From positions 124,001-188,000 of the forward strand of contig CANLZP010000002.1 in NCBI GenBank assembly GCA_947495695.1: a stretch of 64,000 nt of DNA, in the 5' to 3' direction. Under the pieces are notes generated by a model. The model saw only the letters and a list, made by a program, of their open reading frames with translations, did not search any database and was not told the origin of the DNA. Source of the DNA: an uncultured Erythrobacter sp. GTDB taxonomy: Bacteria; Pseudomonadota; Alphaproteobacteria; Sphingomonadales; Sphingomonadaceae. Below are positions 55,766 through 64,000 of this stretch, in pieces. A program made the position numbers and the translations under genes. Every line of letters starts with the position of its first letter. Position 1 is the first letter of the stretch.

Positions 55766-55877
55766 CCCCCTCCACCTTTAGGGGAGGGGGTTGGGGGTGG
55801 GGCGGTTCTTGGTCAGCGCGCATTTGTATTGAACCACCCCTCGATCCCCTCCTTACAAAAGGAGGGGAGGAAGTGGG
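55766..55877. repeat. Pair of G-rich/C-rich palindromes, second repeat family
   Basis: CCCCCTCC (55766-55773) pairs with GGAGGGGG (55783-55790), followed by TTGGGGGTGGGG. About 45 nt on, CCCCTCCTT (55846-55854) pairs with AAGGAGGGG (55859-55867), flanked by CCACCCC and GTGGGG. The two lie in opposite orientation. The GGGGGTTGGG core recurs in the rpsL-rpsG spacer. Confidence 0.65.
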
Positions 55878-55923
55878 GTTACACAGCTGGCTTGGTCCCT
55901 AGAACAGAGCGGATTTTTGTGTT

Positions 55924-56015
55924 CCGCAGCACCTCCGTGCTGCGATATCCTCGCTCACACGATCATAGATCGCGTCGCTGCGGACGCGTGGTCACGCTTG
56001 CGGCGCTTCGCGCCG
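55924..56015 (-). repeat. GC-rich multi-hairpin element, copy G (inverted)
   Basis: On the plus strand: CGCAGCAC-CTCC-GTGCTGCG (55925-55944), linker ATATCCTCG, CGATC-ATA-GATCG (55960-55972), GCGT-GGTC-ACGC (55986-55997), GGCGC-TTC-GCGCC (56002-56014). It is closely related to copy F, differing mainly in the middle hairpin. Confidence 0.8.
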
Positions 56016-56075
56016 TTATTGAGCTAGATAGATAACTGGCACTAAGATGCTGAGCACAAAACTGATGGCTTGGAA

Positions 56076-56185
56076 TGGTCCGGCGAGCGACCAGCGAGCC
56101 GCAAGGCCGACCGGCCGCCCGCAGCGAAGCGAGGATAGCCAAGTGAGCGGAGGCGAACGCTGGCGCTTGAAGCTGGACAAACAAA
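56076..56185 (+). repeat. GC-rich multi-hairpin element, copy E
   Basis: TGGTC/GACCA arms (56076-56093), GGCC-GACC-GGCC (56105-56116), a shrunken middle hairpin, linker GAGGATAGCCAAG, loop GGAG, and tail CGCTTGAAGC. Apart from the first stem and middle hairpin it is nearly the same as copy D. Confidence 0.8.
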
Positions 56186-56317
56186 ACCGAGATGTCGCGC
56201 CCGGCGCATGAGGGCGAAATAATAGGAATTACTGGGTATATCCTAAAAGGAAATATATTTTAACTTGCATTTTGCTCTATTCTGCGGCTTCGTCTTGCCT
56301 GAATATTTGGAGGACTG
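56186..56317. other. AT-rich leader of accessory cassette
   Basis: Base composition falls sharply here compared with the GC-rich repeats before it (for example AAAGGAAATATATTTTAACTT near 56247). It probably holds the promoter of the small gene at 56318 and marks the left edge of the inserted cassette. Confidence 0.4.
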
Positions 56318-56572
56318 ATGACAATTATTTCTGAGCAGATTGCCAAGCGCATTAAGGGGCCGATGCAGGAGACCGAGGACTGGTGGGACCTTTGTTATGA
56401 CACGGAAGCGAAGCGTTTCTTCATCTTGCATCGTTGGGACCATGTGGCGCTTAACGGACTAAATCAAAACGCTGGTTCCGAGGAACACGACGCAGATTCT
56501 TGGAATGGCCAAGGCGCTAGTGAGATACCGAGCGCTAAGACACGTTTGCTCGACATAGCTAGCGCTGGTTGA
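56318..56572 (+). CDS. Small hypothetical protein of accessory cassette
   Basis: An 84-residue acidic protein. The core WWDLCYDTEAKRFFILHRWDHV looks folded, and the tail is charged and Ser/Gly-rich. GGAGG stands 4 nt before the ATG. No family recognised. It converges with the 82-residue gene, 6 bp away, in a region of different base composition. It could be an immunity or antitoxin-like protein, but nothing in the sequence shows this. Confidence 0.6.
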   Translation: MTIISEQIAKRIKGPMQETEDWWDLCYDTEAKRFFILHRWDHVALNGLNQNAGSEEHDADSWNGQGASEIPSAKTRLLDIASAG

Positions 56573-56578
56573 AGGCGC

Positions 56579-56827
56579 TCAGGGCAACACGAAGTACCTA
56601 CCAGGAATACGGAATTGGCCAGCAAACCAATGAATCATCCATTCGGGATGCTCATCGTCAATGTCGCTATTTTGAAATTCGAATAATATGTGGCGAGTAA
56701 AGTCCCAGGGTTCTGCGGCATGCAAGAAGCTAACTGCCGGGGCGCGAGCGAAGATTTCTCCATCAACCCAACTTGGGCGTCCAAGATGCTCGCGACGGTA
56801 TGTCTTGTTGGAAGCAGGCTCCGTCAA
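56579..56827 (-). CDS. Small hypothetical protein coupled to ParB/Srx-fold gene
   Basis: An 82-residue protein rich in aromatic residues (FLHAAEPWDFTRHILFEFQ, WMIHWFAGQFRIPGRYFVLP). Its ATG overlaps the stop of the ParB/Srx-fold gene (56824-56827), so the two are made together. No signal peptide or membrane helix. Family not recognised; probably a partner protein. Confidence 0.65.
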   Translation of the reverse strand: MTEPASNKTYRREHLGRPSWVDGEIFARAPAVSFLHAAEPWDFTRHILFEFQNSDIDDEHPEWMIHWFAGQFRIPGRYFVLP

Positions 56828-58116
56828 AGCGAAAGGGCGGTGACGATAAATCGACCGAGCCTATTCCAGTATGCTCGAAACTCCCGTTCCATAGGTGCAA
56901 AATCGGGTGAATGAAGTAGTCGTTGCATGCTAGCCACTGAGATCAGTTCATCATCTCTGCGAATTCTGTCGAGTTCTTGAAGATAGTGATCGTCGATCAG
57001 ATCCCGCTCGTGAAGCGAACGCGCGACCGCTCGGACCCGACGGGAAAGCTCTGGTCGTTCGTTCAGATCATGCTCAGCGATGTATCCTTCGACCGAATGC
57101 TCAACCAGCATTCGTAGTAGTGCTGCAACGGCGTTCGGATAGGTCTGCATCGGCAATCGACATAGCTCGTCCCAAATTCTTGAAACTCTCTGCTGTTCGG
57201 CCGTCCACTGCGGCGTCACAGTGCCTGGCGGTATCAGCGTGCGCGAAGGTGCAGGCCTCCGAGGTGGTCGGCCCCTCGGGTTTTGTCGTCGGTCAGGATT
57301 TCGTTCTTCGTTTGGTTCATCAAGACGATGTTGTTCGGTAGGCAGAATTCCATCAGCCTCAAGTTGATCAAGGTATCGCCTCTTTCCTTCATTATCCCAC
57401 AAGTGCCCAAGCGTGAGGTGCCCCCTAGCGAGATCATCTGTAATCCTCGCAAGAGCCCGAATGACCGCGTCCCGATCATGTGTTATTCGAAACCTACGTC
57501 CCGCTGTCGATATTCCTACTCGGCCTCGAAATTGCTCGGAAGAGAGTAGTCGAGTTAACGTCGACCAAGGAATTCGCTCTTCAGGCAAACGATCTTCACG
57601 CCGGAGAAATTCCTCCACCGATGCACTGACGTTAATCCGTCCTCCGCGACCAGTTCTTTCGACAAAATTGTGTTTCGCTCGGTCATCCCAACCAATCTGA
57701 CCAATTCCGCCCTGCGATCCTGTGTGGCGACGAGACAGGATGTCGTCGATCGCATCTCTGTCATCTTCCACCTGACACGAAATTTTAGAAGGAAACCGTC
57801 CTTCCCATCTACCTCGCTCCTCCCGAAAAAACTGAACCAATTCGTCATTCGATGCTAGCGACGGGTCTCGCAACAATTTCATGCAGGTCACCCGTCTGTT
57901 GCCATCAAAGACGACGTATGTGTCATCATGGAGCATTACGAGTGGGGGATCATAGATGCGCCCTTTTTCTACGATGTCGCGAGTGAGGGCCTTCATCCGA
58001 GCTTCGTGTATTCGAAAAAGTTCATCGATGGCAGCCGTTTCATCTCTCAATTCGCCATGTCTATCGTTTGCAGGATTAACCAACAACTGAGAAATAAGGA
58101 TGTTTTGGAATGGCAT
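56824..58116 (-). CDS. ParB/sulfiredoxin-fold protein, candidate defence or DNA-associated
   Basis: A 430-residue protein. The N-terminal domain fits the ParB/Srx superfamily: SQLLVNPANDRHG, LTRDIVEKGRIYDPPLVML and the signature VVFDGNRRVTCMKLL, where FDGNRR replaces the GxxR of classical ParB. A helical middle and a basic Pro/Arg-rich linker (NPRGRPPRRPAPSR, about residue 290) follow, then a C-terminal helical domain of about 110 residues. Such proteins occur in mobile and defence loci, often near nucleases, but none is seen here. Rarely used codons and lower GC suggest recent transfer. Confidence 0.75.
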   Translation of the reverse strand: MPFQNILISQLLVNPANDRHGELRDETAAIDELFRIHEARMKALTRDIVEKGRIYDPPLVMLHDDTYVVFDGNRRVTCMKLLRDPSLASNDELVQFFREERGRWEGRFPSKISCQVEDDRDAIDDILSRRHTGSQGGIGQIGWDDRAKHNFVERTGRGGRINVSASVEEFLRREDRLPEERIPWSTLTRLLSSEQFRGRVGISTAGRRFRITHDRDAVIRALARITDDLARGHLTLGHLWDNEGKRRYLDQLEADGILPTEQHRLDEPNEERNPDRRQNPRGRPPRRPAPSRTLIPPGTVTPQWTAEQQRVSRIWDELCRLPMQTYPNAVAALLRMLVEHSVEGYIAEHDLNERPELSRRVRAVARSLHERDLIDDHYLQELDRIRRDDELISVASMQRLLHSPDFAPMEREFRAYWNRLGRFIVTALSL

Positions 58117-58210
58117 ATACTTTCACCTCATCTTTATTTACTATGCCCAATTCCAGGATGATCAACCCATTAGGCGATTGTCGCCACACCAACACTTAAC
58201 CCCCAAACAC

Positions 58211-58810
58211 TCAACCAAACGCCTTGAACACCTCTGCCATGCCGGGCGGGTCGCAATCCGCCTTGAGCCGCGCAATCGCGGTTTCCACGTCGAGCACATA
58301 TTCCAGCACATTCAGATCATTTCCGACATAACGCCCGCCCAGTGATTGGGTGAAGCTTCTGGCTTCGGCGTTGTCGGCCAGCATGTTGACCTCGAATTCG
58401 GTGATTTCCTCGTCCAGCGCGTCGAGCAGGATGGTGGCGGTCAACAATTTGCCCAGACCAAGCCCGTGATATTCGTCAATCACGGCAACCGAAAATTCGG
58501 CGCAATCATCGTCTTCGGCATCGCGAAAGGCATGAACCGCTCCGATAGCGGGCTTGTCATCCTTGGCCATATCAATGGCGCCCCATGCGATGTGATCGTG
58601 CCCATCGGTGGCCACCAGACGCTCTATCACCCATGCCGGGGCGGTGCGCGCGCCGGAAAAGAACCTGAGATAGCGTGAGCGCTGCGACATTTGCTCTATG
58701 CCGATCCGCATCAGCTCCCGGTCATCCTCGCGGATGGTGCGCAGGCAGACCGGGCTATCGTTTTCAAGCCGGGTGTGGATCTGTATGGGTTGGGCATGCG
58801 CTGGCTGCAT
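58211..58810 (-). CDS. GNAT family N-acetyltransferase
   Basis: A 199-residue GNAT enzyme. The acetyl-CoA loop is EYHGLGLGKLLTATILLDAL (Q/RxxGxG/A type), preceded by the strand CAEFSVAVID and by LRTIREDDRELMRIGIEQMSQRSRYLRFF, a start shared with acetyltransferases related to the C-terminal domain of Pat. Substrate unknown. It separates the accessory cassette from the str operon. Confidence 0.88.
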   Translation of the reverse strand: MQPAHAQPIQIHTRLENDSPVCLRTIREDDRELMRIGIEQMSQRSRYLRFFSGARTAPAWVIERLVATDGHDHIAWGAIDMAKDDKPAIGAVHAFRDAEDDDCAEFSVAVIDEYHGLGLGKLLTATILLDALDEEITEFEVNMLADNAEARSFTQSLGGRYVGNDLNVLEYVLDVETAIARLKADCDPPGMAEVFKAFG

Positions 58811-59217
58811 GGCAGGGTTCTAGCACGCCTGGGCGTGAGGGCAGCGCGAAAAAAGCGGGCGCCCGCGGCTTGACCCCGCCAGCTTTCCCCCGTAAAGGCG
58901 CGCTCAACCGAGGGGCTTTCGAGTCTGCCCGGTCAAATAGAGCTGAACATTGCCGGTCCTGTCCCGCAGGTCTTGCTGTAACAAGCAAGGCCTTTTCTAT
59001 TGGGGCGATCCTCTTAACCGAGGGACGCTTAGTGGGGCATCCGTCAAAGTAACCCTGCGGCCCAAGGGCTGCATCGGGTGGAGCGTTTCAGTCTTGGTCC
59101 AGCGGCCCCGCCTGCTGTCATTGCGACAGCGACAGGCAAGCGCGCTGCGATCCGGGCTTTACTCCCCACCAGATGCATTCCTCGATCAGCCGCTCATCAT
59201 ACGGTGAAGAGTAACCT
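58811..59217 (+). promoter_or_regulatory. Upstream region of the str operon
   Basis: 407 bp without a gene. It holds a perfect palindrome GCGGGCGCCCGC (58855-58866), possibly ending the region from the GNAT promoter side, and a short hairpin CTTGCT-GTAACA-AGCAAG (58972-58989) followed by GCCTTTTC. Two imperfect copies of AACCGAGGG-type sequence occur at about 58906 and 59012. The rpsL promoter must lie here; I cannot place it. Confidence 0.5.
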
Positions 59218-59589
59218 ATGCCGACGATTAACCAGCTGGTCCGCAAGGGCCGCGTTCCGCAGAAGACCAAGTCCAAGGTCCCTGCGATGGAAGCAAACCC
59301 GCAAAAGCGCGGCGTTTGTACGCGCGTCTATACAACGACGCCAAAGAAGCCGAACTCTGCTCTGCGTAAGGTTGCCAAGGTGCGCCTGACGAACCAGCGT
59401 GAAGTCATCACCTATATCCCGGGCGAAGGTCACAACCTTCAAGAGCACAGCGTTGTTCTGATCCGCGGCGGCCGTGTACGCGACCTTCCAGGTGTGCGTT
59501 ATCACGTATTGCGCGGCGTTCTGGATACGCAAGGGGTCAAGGACCGCAAGCAGTCCCGTTCGAAGTACGGCGCTAAGCGTCCGAAGTAA
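59218..59589 (+). CDS. rpsL: 30S ribosomal protein S12
   Basis: A 123-residue S12, first gene of the str operon. It carries the decoding-centre loops [19 protein letters not shown] and [16 protein letters not shown]. The lysines at the classical streptomycin-resistance positions (PKKPNS and the loop after GGRVRDLPG) are wild type in this reading, so no resistance allele is apparent. The end KYGAKRPK is typical. Confidence 0.98.
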   Translation: MPTINQLVRKGRVPQKTKSKVPAMEANPQKRGVCTRVYTTTPKKPNSALRKVAKVRLTNQREVITYIPGEGHNLQEHSVVLIRGGRVRDLPGVRYHVLRGVLDTQGVKDRKQSRSKYGAKRPK

Positions 59590-59608
59590 GAAGTTTTAGT
59601 TTGGGTGC

Positions 59609-59630
59609 GCTTGCAACGTCCGTTGCAAGC
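59609..59630 (+). repeat. 9-bp hairpin after rpsL
   Basis: GCTTGCAAC-GTCC-GTTGCAAGC, a perfect 9-bp hairpin 20 nt after the rpsL stop. It lies in the rpsL-rpsG spacer, where S7 acts as an autoregulator in E. coli; whether it has that role here is unknown. Confidence 0.6.
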
Positions 59631-59648
59631 TTGCGGGACCGGCCCACG

Positions 59649-59701
59649 CCCCCACCCAACCCCCGATATCATGAATGGTATCATCGGGGGTTGGGTGGGG
59701 G
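59649..59701 (+). repeat. 19-bp perfect inverted repeat in rpsL-rpsG spacer
   Basis: The arms 59649-59667 and 59683-59701 are exact inverses (CCCCCACCCAACCCCCGAT and its complement) with a 15-nt loop. There is no T-run after it, so it is not a simple terminator. It may be a mobile palindrome of the same G-rich type as at 55.8 kb or a regulatory mRNA structure. Confidence 0.8.
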
Positions 59702-59743
59702 AGTGGGAAGGAACAGCCCAAAACTCCAAAGGAGTTACGAATT

Positions 59744-60214
59744 ATGTCACGTCGTCGTCGTCCCGAAAAGCGGGTCATTCTACCCGATCCCAAGTTTGGT
59801 GATCAGATTTTGTCGAAGTTCATGAACAACCTCATGCTGGACGGTAAGAAAGCCGTTGCAGAGGGCATCGTGTACTCAGCGCTGGATACAGTCGAAGCCA
59901 AGGCCAAGACCGATCCTGTGCAGCTGTTCCATGATGCGTTGGGCAATGTTGCTCCGCAGGTTGAAGTGCGCAGCCGCCGTGTTGGTGGTGCAACGTATCA
60001 GGTGCCGGTTGAAGTTCGCCCCGAGCGAGCTCAGGCTTTGGCAATCCGTTGGTTGATTGGTGCCGCGCGCGGTCGTCCTGAAACCACTATGTCAGCGCGT
60101 CTGTCGGGCGAATTGCTCGATGCTTCGAACAACCGCGGCAATGCGGTGAAGAAGCGCGAAGATACGCACCGGATGGCTGATGCCAACCGCGCGTTCTCGC
60201 ACTATCGTTGGTAA
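59744..60214 (+). CDS. rpsG: 30S ribosomal protein S7
   Basis: A 156-residue S7 beginning [19 protein letters not shown], with the rRNA-binding stretch [27 protein letters not shown] and the end [13 protein letters not shown] at 59744 is preceded by AAAGGAG. The upstream in-frame start would translate the palindrome and is rejected. S7 nucleates assembly of the 30S head. Confidence 0.98.
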   Translation: MSRRRRPEKRVILPDPKFGDQILSKFMNNLMLDGKKAVAEGIVYSALDTVEAKAKTDPVQLFHDALGNVAPQVEVRSRRVGGATYQVPVEVRPERAQALAIRWLIGAARGRPETTMSARLSGELLDASNNRGNAVKKREDTHRMADANRAFSHYRW

Positions 60215-60241
60215 TTTAGCTCTCTTACGGAGAATAAGAAA

Positions 60242-62335
60242 ATGGCACGCGAATATCCGCTAGAGCGGTACCGCAACATCGGCATCATGGCTCACATCGA
60301 TGCTGGTAAAACCACGACTACCGAACGTATTTTGTACTACACCGGAAAGTCCTACAAAATCGGCGAAGTGCATGATGGCGCGGCGACGATGGACTGGATG
60401 GAGCAGGAGCAAGAGCGCGGGATCACCATCACCTCGGCTGCCACGACCACGTTCTGGCAGAACGAAGATGGACAAGGTGAAAAGCACCGGATCAACATCA
60501 TCGATACGCCCGGCCACGTTGACTTCACGATTGAAGTCGAGCGTTCGCTGCGGGTGCTCGATGGCGCGGTCGCCGTTTTTGACGGTGTTGCCGGGGTTGA
60601 GCCTCAGTCCGAAACCGTATGGCGCCAAGCCGATAAGTACGGTGTTCCGCGGATGTGCTTCATCAATAAGCTGGATCGTACCGGCGCAGACTTTTATTAC
60701 TGCGTTCAGTCGATTATTGATCGTTTGGGTGCAACACCTCTGGTGCTGTATCTCCCGATTGGTGCGGAAAGCGATCTGCAGGGTGTTGTCGATCTGGTGA
60801 ACAACCGCGGCATCATCTGGGAAAATGAAGCCCTGGGTGCAAACTTCAACTATGTCGAGATTCCAGACGACCTGAAGGATAAGGCCGCTGAATATCGCGA
60901 GAAGCTGATCGAGACCGTTGTCGAACTAGACGATGACGTGATGGAGAAGTTCTTCGAAGGCGAAATGCCCGATCCGGCTACGCTGAAGAAGCTGATCCGC
61001 AAAGGTACCATGGCGCGTAACTTCGTACCGGTCCTGTGTGGTTCTGCGTTTAAGAACAAGGGTGTACAGCCACTTCTTGACGCTGTGGTTGACTACATGC
61101 CTTCACCGTTGGACGTTCCTGCAATTAAGGGCGTTTTGCCTGACAGCGACGAAGAGCAAACGCGTCCATCAAGCGATGAAGCGCCGTTCAGCGCGCTGGC
61201 ATTTAAGATCATGAACGACCCGTTCGTGGGCTCCTTGACCTTTACCCGCATTTACTCGGGTCATCTGGCCAAGGGTTCGGTCCTGAACTCCGTCAAGGAG
61301 AAGAAGGAAAAGATTGGCCGTATGCTTCTGATGCACTCCAACAACCGTGAAGATATTGATGAGGCATTTGCCGGCGATATCGTTGCGATTGCTGGTCTGA
61401 AGGAAACAACTACGGGTGACACATTGTGTGACCCGTCCAATCCAATCATTCTTGAACGGATGGAATTCCCCGAGCCGGTAATCGAGCTGTCGGTGGAACC
61501 AAAGACCAAGGCCGACCAGGAAAAAATGGGCGTTGCCCTGAACCGACTGGCAGCCGAGGATCCTTCCTTCCGTGTGACGACTGACCACGAAAGCGGTCAA
61601 ACGATCATCAAGGGCATGGGCGAGCTTCACCTCGACATTCTGGTTGATCGTATGAAGCGCGAATTCAAGGTTGAAGCGAATGTTGGTGCGCCGCAAGTGG
61701 CCTACCGTGAATCGCTCGGCCGTGAGATGGACATTGATTACACCCACAAGAAGCAATCCGGCGGCACCGGGCAATTTGCTCGCGCCAAGGCGACCTTCAC
61801 TCCGGGTGAGCGCGGTCAAGGCATCGTCTTTGAAGACAGCATTAAGGGCGGTAATATTCCTAAGGAATACATCCCGTCGCTGGAAAAGGGCATCCGTGAG
61901 CAAGCCGAAAGCGGCTATCTCATCGGCTTCCCGATCATCGACTTTACCATCCACGTGACTGACGGTGCATACCATGACGTCGATTCAAGCACTGTAGCGT
62001 TTGAAATCTGTGGACGCGGCGCCATGCGCGAAGCGGCCGAACGTGGTGGTATCAAGCTGCTCGAGCCTGTGATGAAGGTTGAAGTTGTCACTCCCGAGGA
62101 TTATCTCGGCGACGTGATCGGCGATCTCAATTCACGGCGCGGTCAGATCCAAGGTACGGACAGTCGTGGTAATGCCCAAGCTGTGGAAGCATTCGTTCCA
62201 CTGGCCAACATGTTTGGCTATGTGAACGAGCTGCGCTCCTTCAGTCAGGGCCGTGCAAACTACTCGATGCAGTTCAGTCACTATGACGAAGTGCCCGCAA
62301 GTGTTGCACAGGAAGTCAAGGAGAAGCTTGCTTAA
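60242..62335 (+). CDS. fusA: Elongation factor G
   Basis: A 697-residue translocase GTPase. G1 [19 protein letters not shown], switch [16 protein letters not shown]3 [10 protein letters not shown]4 NKLDRTGAD and the domain IV-V blocks ([34 protein letters not shown]) are all present. Length matches the bacterial EF-G1 class. TACGGAG lies just before the start. Third gene of the operon. Confidence 0.98.
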   Translation: MAREYPLERYRNIGIMAHIDAGKTTTTERILYYTGKSYKIGEVHDGAATMDWMEQEQERGITITSAATTTFWQNEDGQGEKHRINIIDTPGHVDFTIEVERSLRVLDGAVAVFDGVAGVEPQSETVWRQADKYGVPRMCFINKLDRTGADFYYCVQSIIDRLGATPLVLYLPIGAESDLQGVVDLVNNRGIIWENEALGANFNYVEIPDDLKDKAAEYREKLIETVVELDDDVMEKFFEGEMPDPATLKKLIRKGTMARNFVPVLCGSAFKNKGVQPLLDAVVDYMPSPLDVPAIKGVLPDSDEEQTRPSSDEAPFSALAFKIMNDPFVGSLTFTRIYSGHLAKGSVLNSVKEKKEKIGRMLLMHSNNREDIDEAFAGDIVAIAGLKETTTGDTLCDPSNPIILERMEFPEPVIELSVEPKTKADQEKMGVALNRLAAEDPSFRVTTDHESGQTIIKGMGELHLDILVDRMKREFKVEANVGAPQVAYRESLGREMDIDYTHKKQSGGTGQFARAKATFTPGERGQGIVFEDSIKGGNIPKEYIPSLEKGIREQAESGYLIGFPIIDFTIHVTDGAYHDVDSSTVAFEICGRGAMREAAERGGIKLLEPVMKVEVVTPEDYLGDVIGDLNSRRGQIQGTDSRGNAQAVEAFVPLANMFGYVNELRSFSQGRANYSMQFSHYDEVPASVAQEVKEKLA

Positions 62336-62428
62336 GCAAGCGACACGGTTTAGGGGCGGCGCCTGATTCAAAGGGTGCCGTCTTCTCCCGGCGAAATTTA
62401 ATTCTGATAGACAGAGGTTAAGAGTAAA

Positions 62429-63604
62429 ATGGCGAAGGAAAAATTTGAGCGGAACAAGCCGCACGTAAACGTCGGCACCATCGGTCACGTTGACCACGGT
62501 AAAACGACGCTGACCGCGGCGATCACCAAGGTGCAGGGTGCTGCTGTTGATTTCGGCAACATCGATAAGGCTCCTGAAGAGCGCGAGCGTGGTATCACCA
62601 TCTCAACAGCTCACGTTGAGTATGAAACTGACGCGCGTCACTACGCACACGTCGATTGCCCAGGCCACGCTGACTATGTGAAGAACATGATCACCGGTGC
62701 TGCGCAAATGGACGGCGCGATTCTTGTTGTGAACGCAGCTGACGGTCCAATGCCACAAACGCGTGAGCACATCCTGCTTGCTCGTCAGGTCGGCGTTCCA
62801 CAGCTGGTTGTTTACCTGAACAAGGTTGACCAGGTTGACGACGAGGAAATCCTCGAACTGGTTGAACTGGAGGTTCGTGAACTGCTGAGCGAATATGGCT
62901 TTGACGGTGACGATATTCCAATCGTTAAGGGTTCGGCTCTGGCCGCACTTGAAGGTCGTGATCCTGAAATCGGTGAAAACTCGATCAAGGCTCTGATGGA
63001 AGCTGTAGACAGCTACATCCCACAGCCCGATCGTCCGGTTGACAAAGACTTCTTGATGCCGATCGAAGACGTGTTCTCGATCTCTGGTCGTGGTACGGTT
63101 GTTACCGGTCGTATCGAAACCGGCGTTGTAAACGTGGGTGACGAAGTTGAAATCGTTGGCATCAAAGATACTACGAAGACCACTGTTACCGGCGTTGAAA
63201 TGTTCCGTAAGCTGCTTGATCGCGGTGAAGCTGGCGACAACGTAGGCGCACTGATCCGCGGCGTAGCCCGTGAAGAAGTTGAGCGTGGTCAGGTTCTTTG
63301 TAAGCCTGGTTCGGTTAGCCCGCACACAGAATTCAGCGCAGAAGTTTATGTGTTGTCGAAAGACGAAGGCGGCCGTCACACGCCATTCTTCGCCAACTAT
63401 CGTCCACAGTTCTACTTCCGCACCACCGACGTAACCGGTGAAGTGATCCTTCCTGAAGGCACGGAAATGGTTATGCCTGGCGACAATGTAACGATCGACG
63501 TTAAGTTGATTGCTCCTATCGCTATGGACGAAGGTCTGCGTTTCGCTATCCGCGAAGGTGGCCGTACGGTTGGTTCGGGCGTTGTAGCCAAGATCAGCAA
63601 GTAA
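62429..63604 (+). CDS. tuf: Elongation factor Tu
   Basis: A 391-residue EF-Tu with G1 [15 protein letters not shown]3 [22 protein letters not shown]4 [16 protein letters not shown], and domain II-III motifs ([29 protein letters not shown]). The stretch after G1 ([14 protein letters not shown]) is a few residues shorter than in E. coli, as in relatives I recall. Fourth gene; two hairpin terminators lie after it, so rpsJ may form a separate transcript. Confidence 0.98.
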   Translation: MAKEKFERNKPHVNVGTIGHVDHGKTTLTAAITKVQGAAVDFGNIDKAPEERERGITISTAHVEYETDARHYAHVDCPGHADYVKNMITGAAQMDGAILVVNAADGPMPQTREHILLARQVGVPQLVVYLNKVDQVDDEEILELVELEVRELLSEYGFDGDDIPIVKGSALAALEGRDPEIGENSIKALMEAVDSYIPQPDRPVDKDFLMPIEDVFSISGRGTVVTGRIETGVVNVGDEVEIVGIKDTTKTTVTGVEMFRKLLDRGEAGDNVGALIRGVAREEVERGQVLCKPGSVSPHTEFSAEVYVLSKDEGGRHTPFFANYRPQFYFRTTDVTGEVILPEGTEMVMPGDNVTIDVKLIAPIAMDEGLRFAIREGGRTVGSGVVAKISK

Positions 63605-63654
63605 TTCGGATTTGCCAGGCCCCGTTTTGGGGTAGGCAAAATCGTTAAAAAAAT

Positions 63655-63690
63655 GGCCCGGTTCTCCAATAGGAGGGCCGGGCCTTTTTA
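63655..63690 (+). terminator. tuf terminator
   Basis: GGCCCGG (63655-63661) pairs with CCGGGCC (63678-63684), inner CTCC/GGAG, then TTTTT. A weaker hairpin (TTTGCC...GGCAAA, 63611-63640) precedes it. Confidence 0.9.
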
Positions 63691-63849
63691 GTAGAAGCTG
63701 TGTGTTTGCTTGGGTGACCGTTGGCAACTGTGGGTGAAAGCCAAACTCTTTGGCCTCTTACCCATGAATTAGGGTTGTCAGATGGGCCGGTCCTACGTAT
63801 ACGCGCGCCTTCAGGCAAAGGATTCGTTCTTTGCGACGTAATTTTATAA

Positions 63850-63902
63850 GGCCGCCCGTTCCGGGGAACCGGACATAAGCGGGGCGGGCCTTTTGTTTTT
63901 TT
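63850..63902 (+). terminator. Terminator-like structure upstream of rpsJ
   Basis: GGCCGCCC arm pairs with GGGCGGGCC with a bulge, around an inner hairpin GTTCC-GG-GGAAC, then TTTTGTTTTTTT. It lies 45 nt before the rpsJ start, so it may attenuate the S10 operon. Confidence 0.75.
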
Positions 63903-63946
63903 AGGGATCGTAAGGTTCCTTCGGCTCTTTCGCATTGGTGTAGGTA

Positions 63947-64000
63947 ATGGAAGCTCAGAATATTCGCATTCGCCTTAAGGCGTTCGATCACCGCGTACTT
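63947..64000 (+). CDS. rpsJ: 30S ribosomal protein S10 (partial, 5' end)
   Basis: The first 18 codons read MEAQNIRIRLKAFDHRVL, the standard start of S10/NusE in alphaproteobacteria; the rest runs off the window. TAGGT stands just before the ATG. It begins the S10 ribosomal protein operon downstream of the str genes, the ancestral order. Confidence 0.95.
   Translation, partial: MEAQNIRIRLKAFDHRVL

Larger units (their letters stand above)
63605..63946 (+). other. Intergenic region between tuf and rpsJ
   Basis: 342 bp without a gene. It contains the tuf terminator and a second terminator-like structure close to rpsJ; the middle (about 63,700-63,840) has no tRNA features. The second structure could be an attenuator in the S10 leader. 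The rpsJ promoter should lie between them. Confidence 0.5.

Noticed and set aside
55485..56185. CRISPR-like array
   Set aside because: The repeats are about 100 nt, spaced irregularly, in both orientations, with differing stems and no cas genes.
62603..63727. 374-codon minus-strand ORF opposite tuf
   Set aside because: Mirror of a highly biased EF-Tu gene; the plus-strand gene is certain.
63700..63840. tRNA gene between tuf and rpsJ
   Set aside because: No T-arm GTTCGA motif, no acceptor stem pairing, and no anticodon arm could be found.

Overview
The window looks like a chromosomal segment of an alphaproteobacterium of the order Sphingomonadales, most likely Erythrobacteraceae (Erythrobacter/Altererythrobacter-like). 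This rests on protein style: a MetZ-type sulfhydrylase, a Tad pilus cluster with a very short CpaD, ApaG next to a GcvA-like LysR, sphingomonad-type EF-Tu and S12, and GC-rich intergenic hairpin repeats. Lineage is inferred from family resemblance, not from a search. No rRNA, tRNA, CRISPR array, integrase or transposase is visible.

Layout. (1) 1-5.2 kb: an azoreductase and a pirin gene divergent from a LysR regulator, then an overlapping minus-strand run ilvE-trhO-GST. (2) 5.2-5.7 kb: a gene-poor stretch with a hairpin-rich repeat, a strong minus-strand terminator and a tiny ORF behind a perfect Shine-Dalgarno sequence. (3) 5.7-22.3 kb: housekeeping genes (tlyA, tspO, ubiK, recO, leuB, metZ, apaG), a paired GT2-GtrA glycosyltransferase and PMT-type mannosyltransferase, an Ala/Cys-repeat lipoprotein, a TetR-controlled membrane protein, a TPR protein, a sterol-desaturase-family hydroxylase and an AraC regulator. 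(4) 22.3-34.9 kb: a full minus-strand Tad (Flp) pilus cluster, flp-cpaB-cpaC-cpaD(short)-tadG-tadE-tadE2-cpaE-cpaF-tadB-tadC-tadD-cpaA plus one hypothetical. (5) 36.1-54.6 kb: a plus-strand giant-adhesin type I secretion locus: a 3480-residue repeat adhesin, an OmpA-like protein, TolC, an ABC exporter with a C39-like domain, a SleB-type wall hydrolase and HlyD, facing a LapG-like cysteine protease gene. (6) 54.8-58.2 kb: an accessory stretch packed with GC-rich hairpin repeats and carrying a ParB/Srx-fold protein with small hypothetical neighbours. (7) 58.2-64 kb: a GNAT gene and the str operon rpsL-rpsG-fusA-tuf, then the first 18 codons of rpsJ.

Working together: the Tad pili and the T1SS adhesin form a surface-attachment block of about 32 kb. 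The LapG-like protease is the obvious candidate for releasing the adhesin. The GT2-GtrA and PMT genes could supply polyprenyl-phosphate sugar for protein O-glycosylation. The str operon is the translation core.

The most unusual signal is a family of seven GC-rich elements (one at 5.2 kb, six between 53.2 and 56.2 kb, in both orientations). Each has successive short hairpins whose loops are conserved (GACY, often GTTA, then GGAG/GGAC) while the stems differ between copies by compensating changes.
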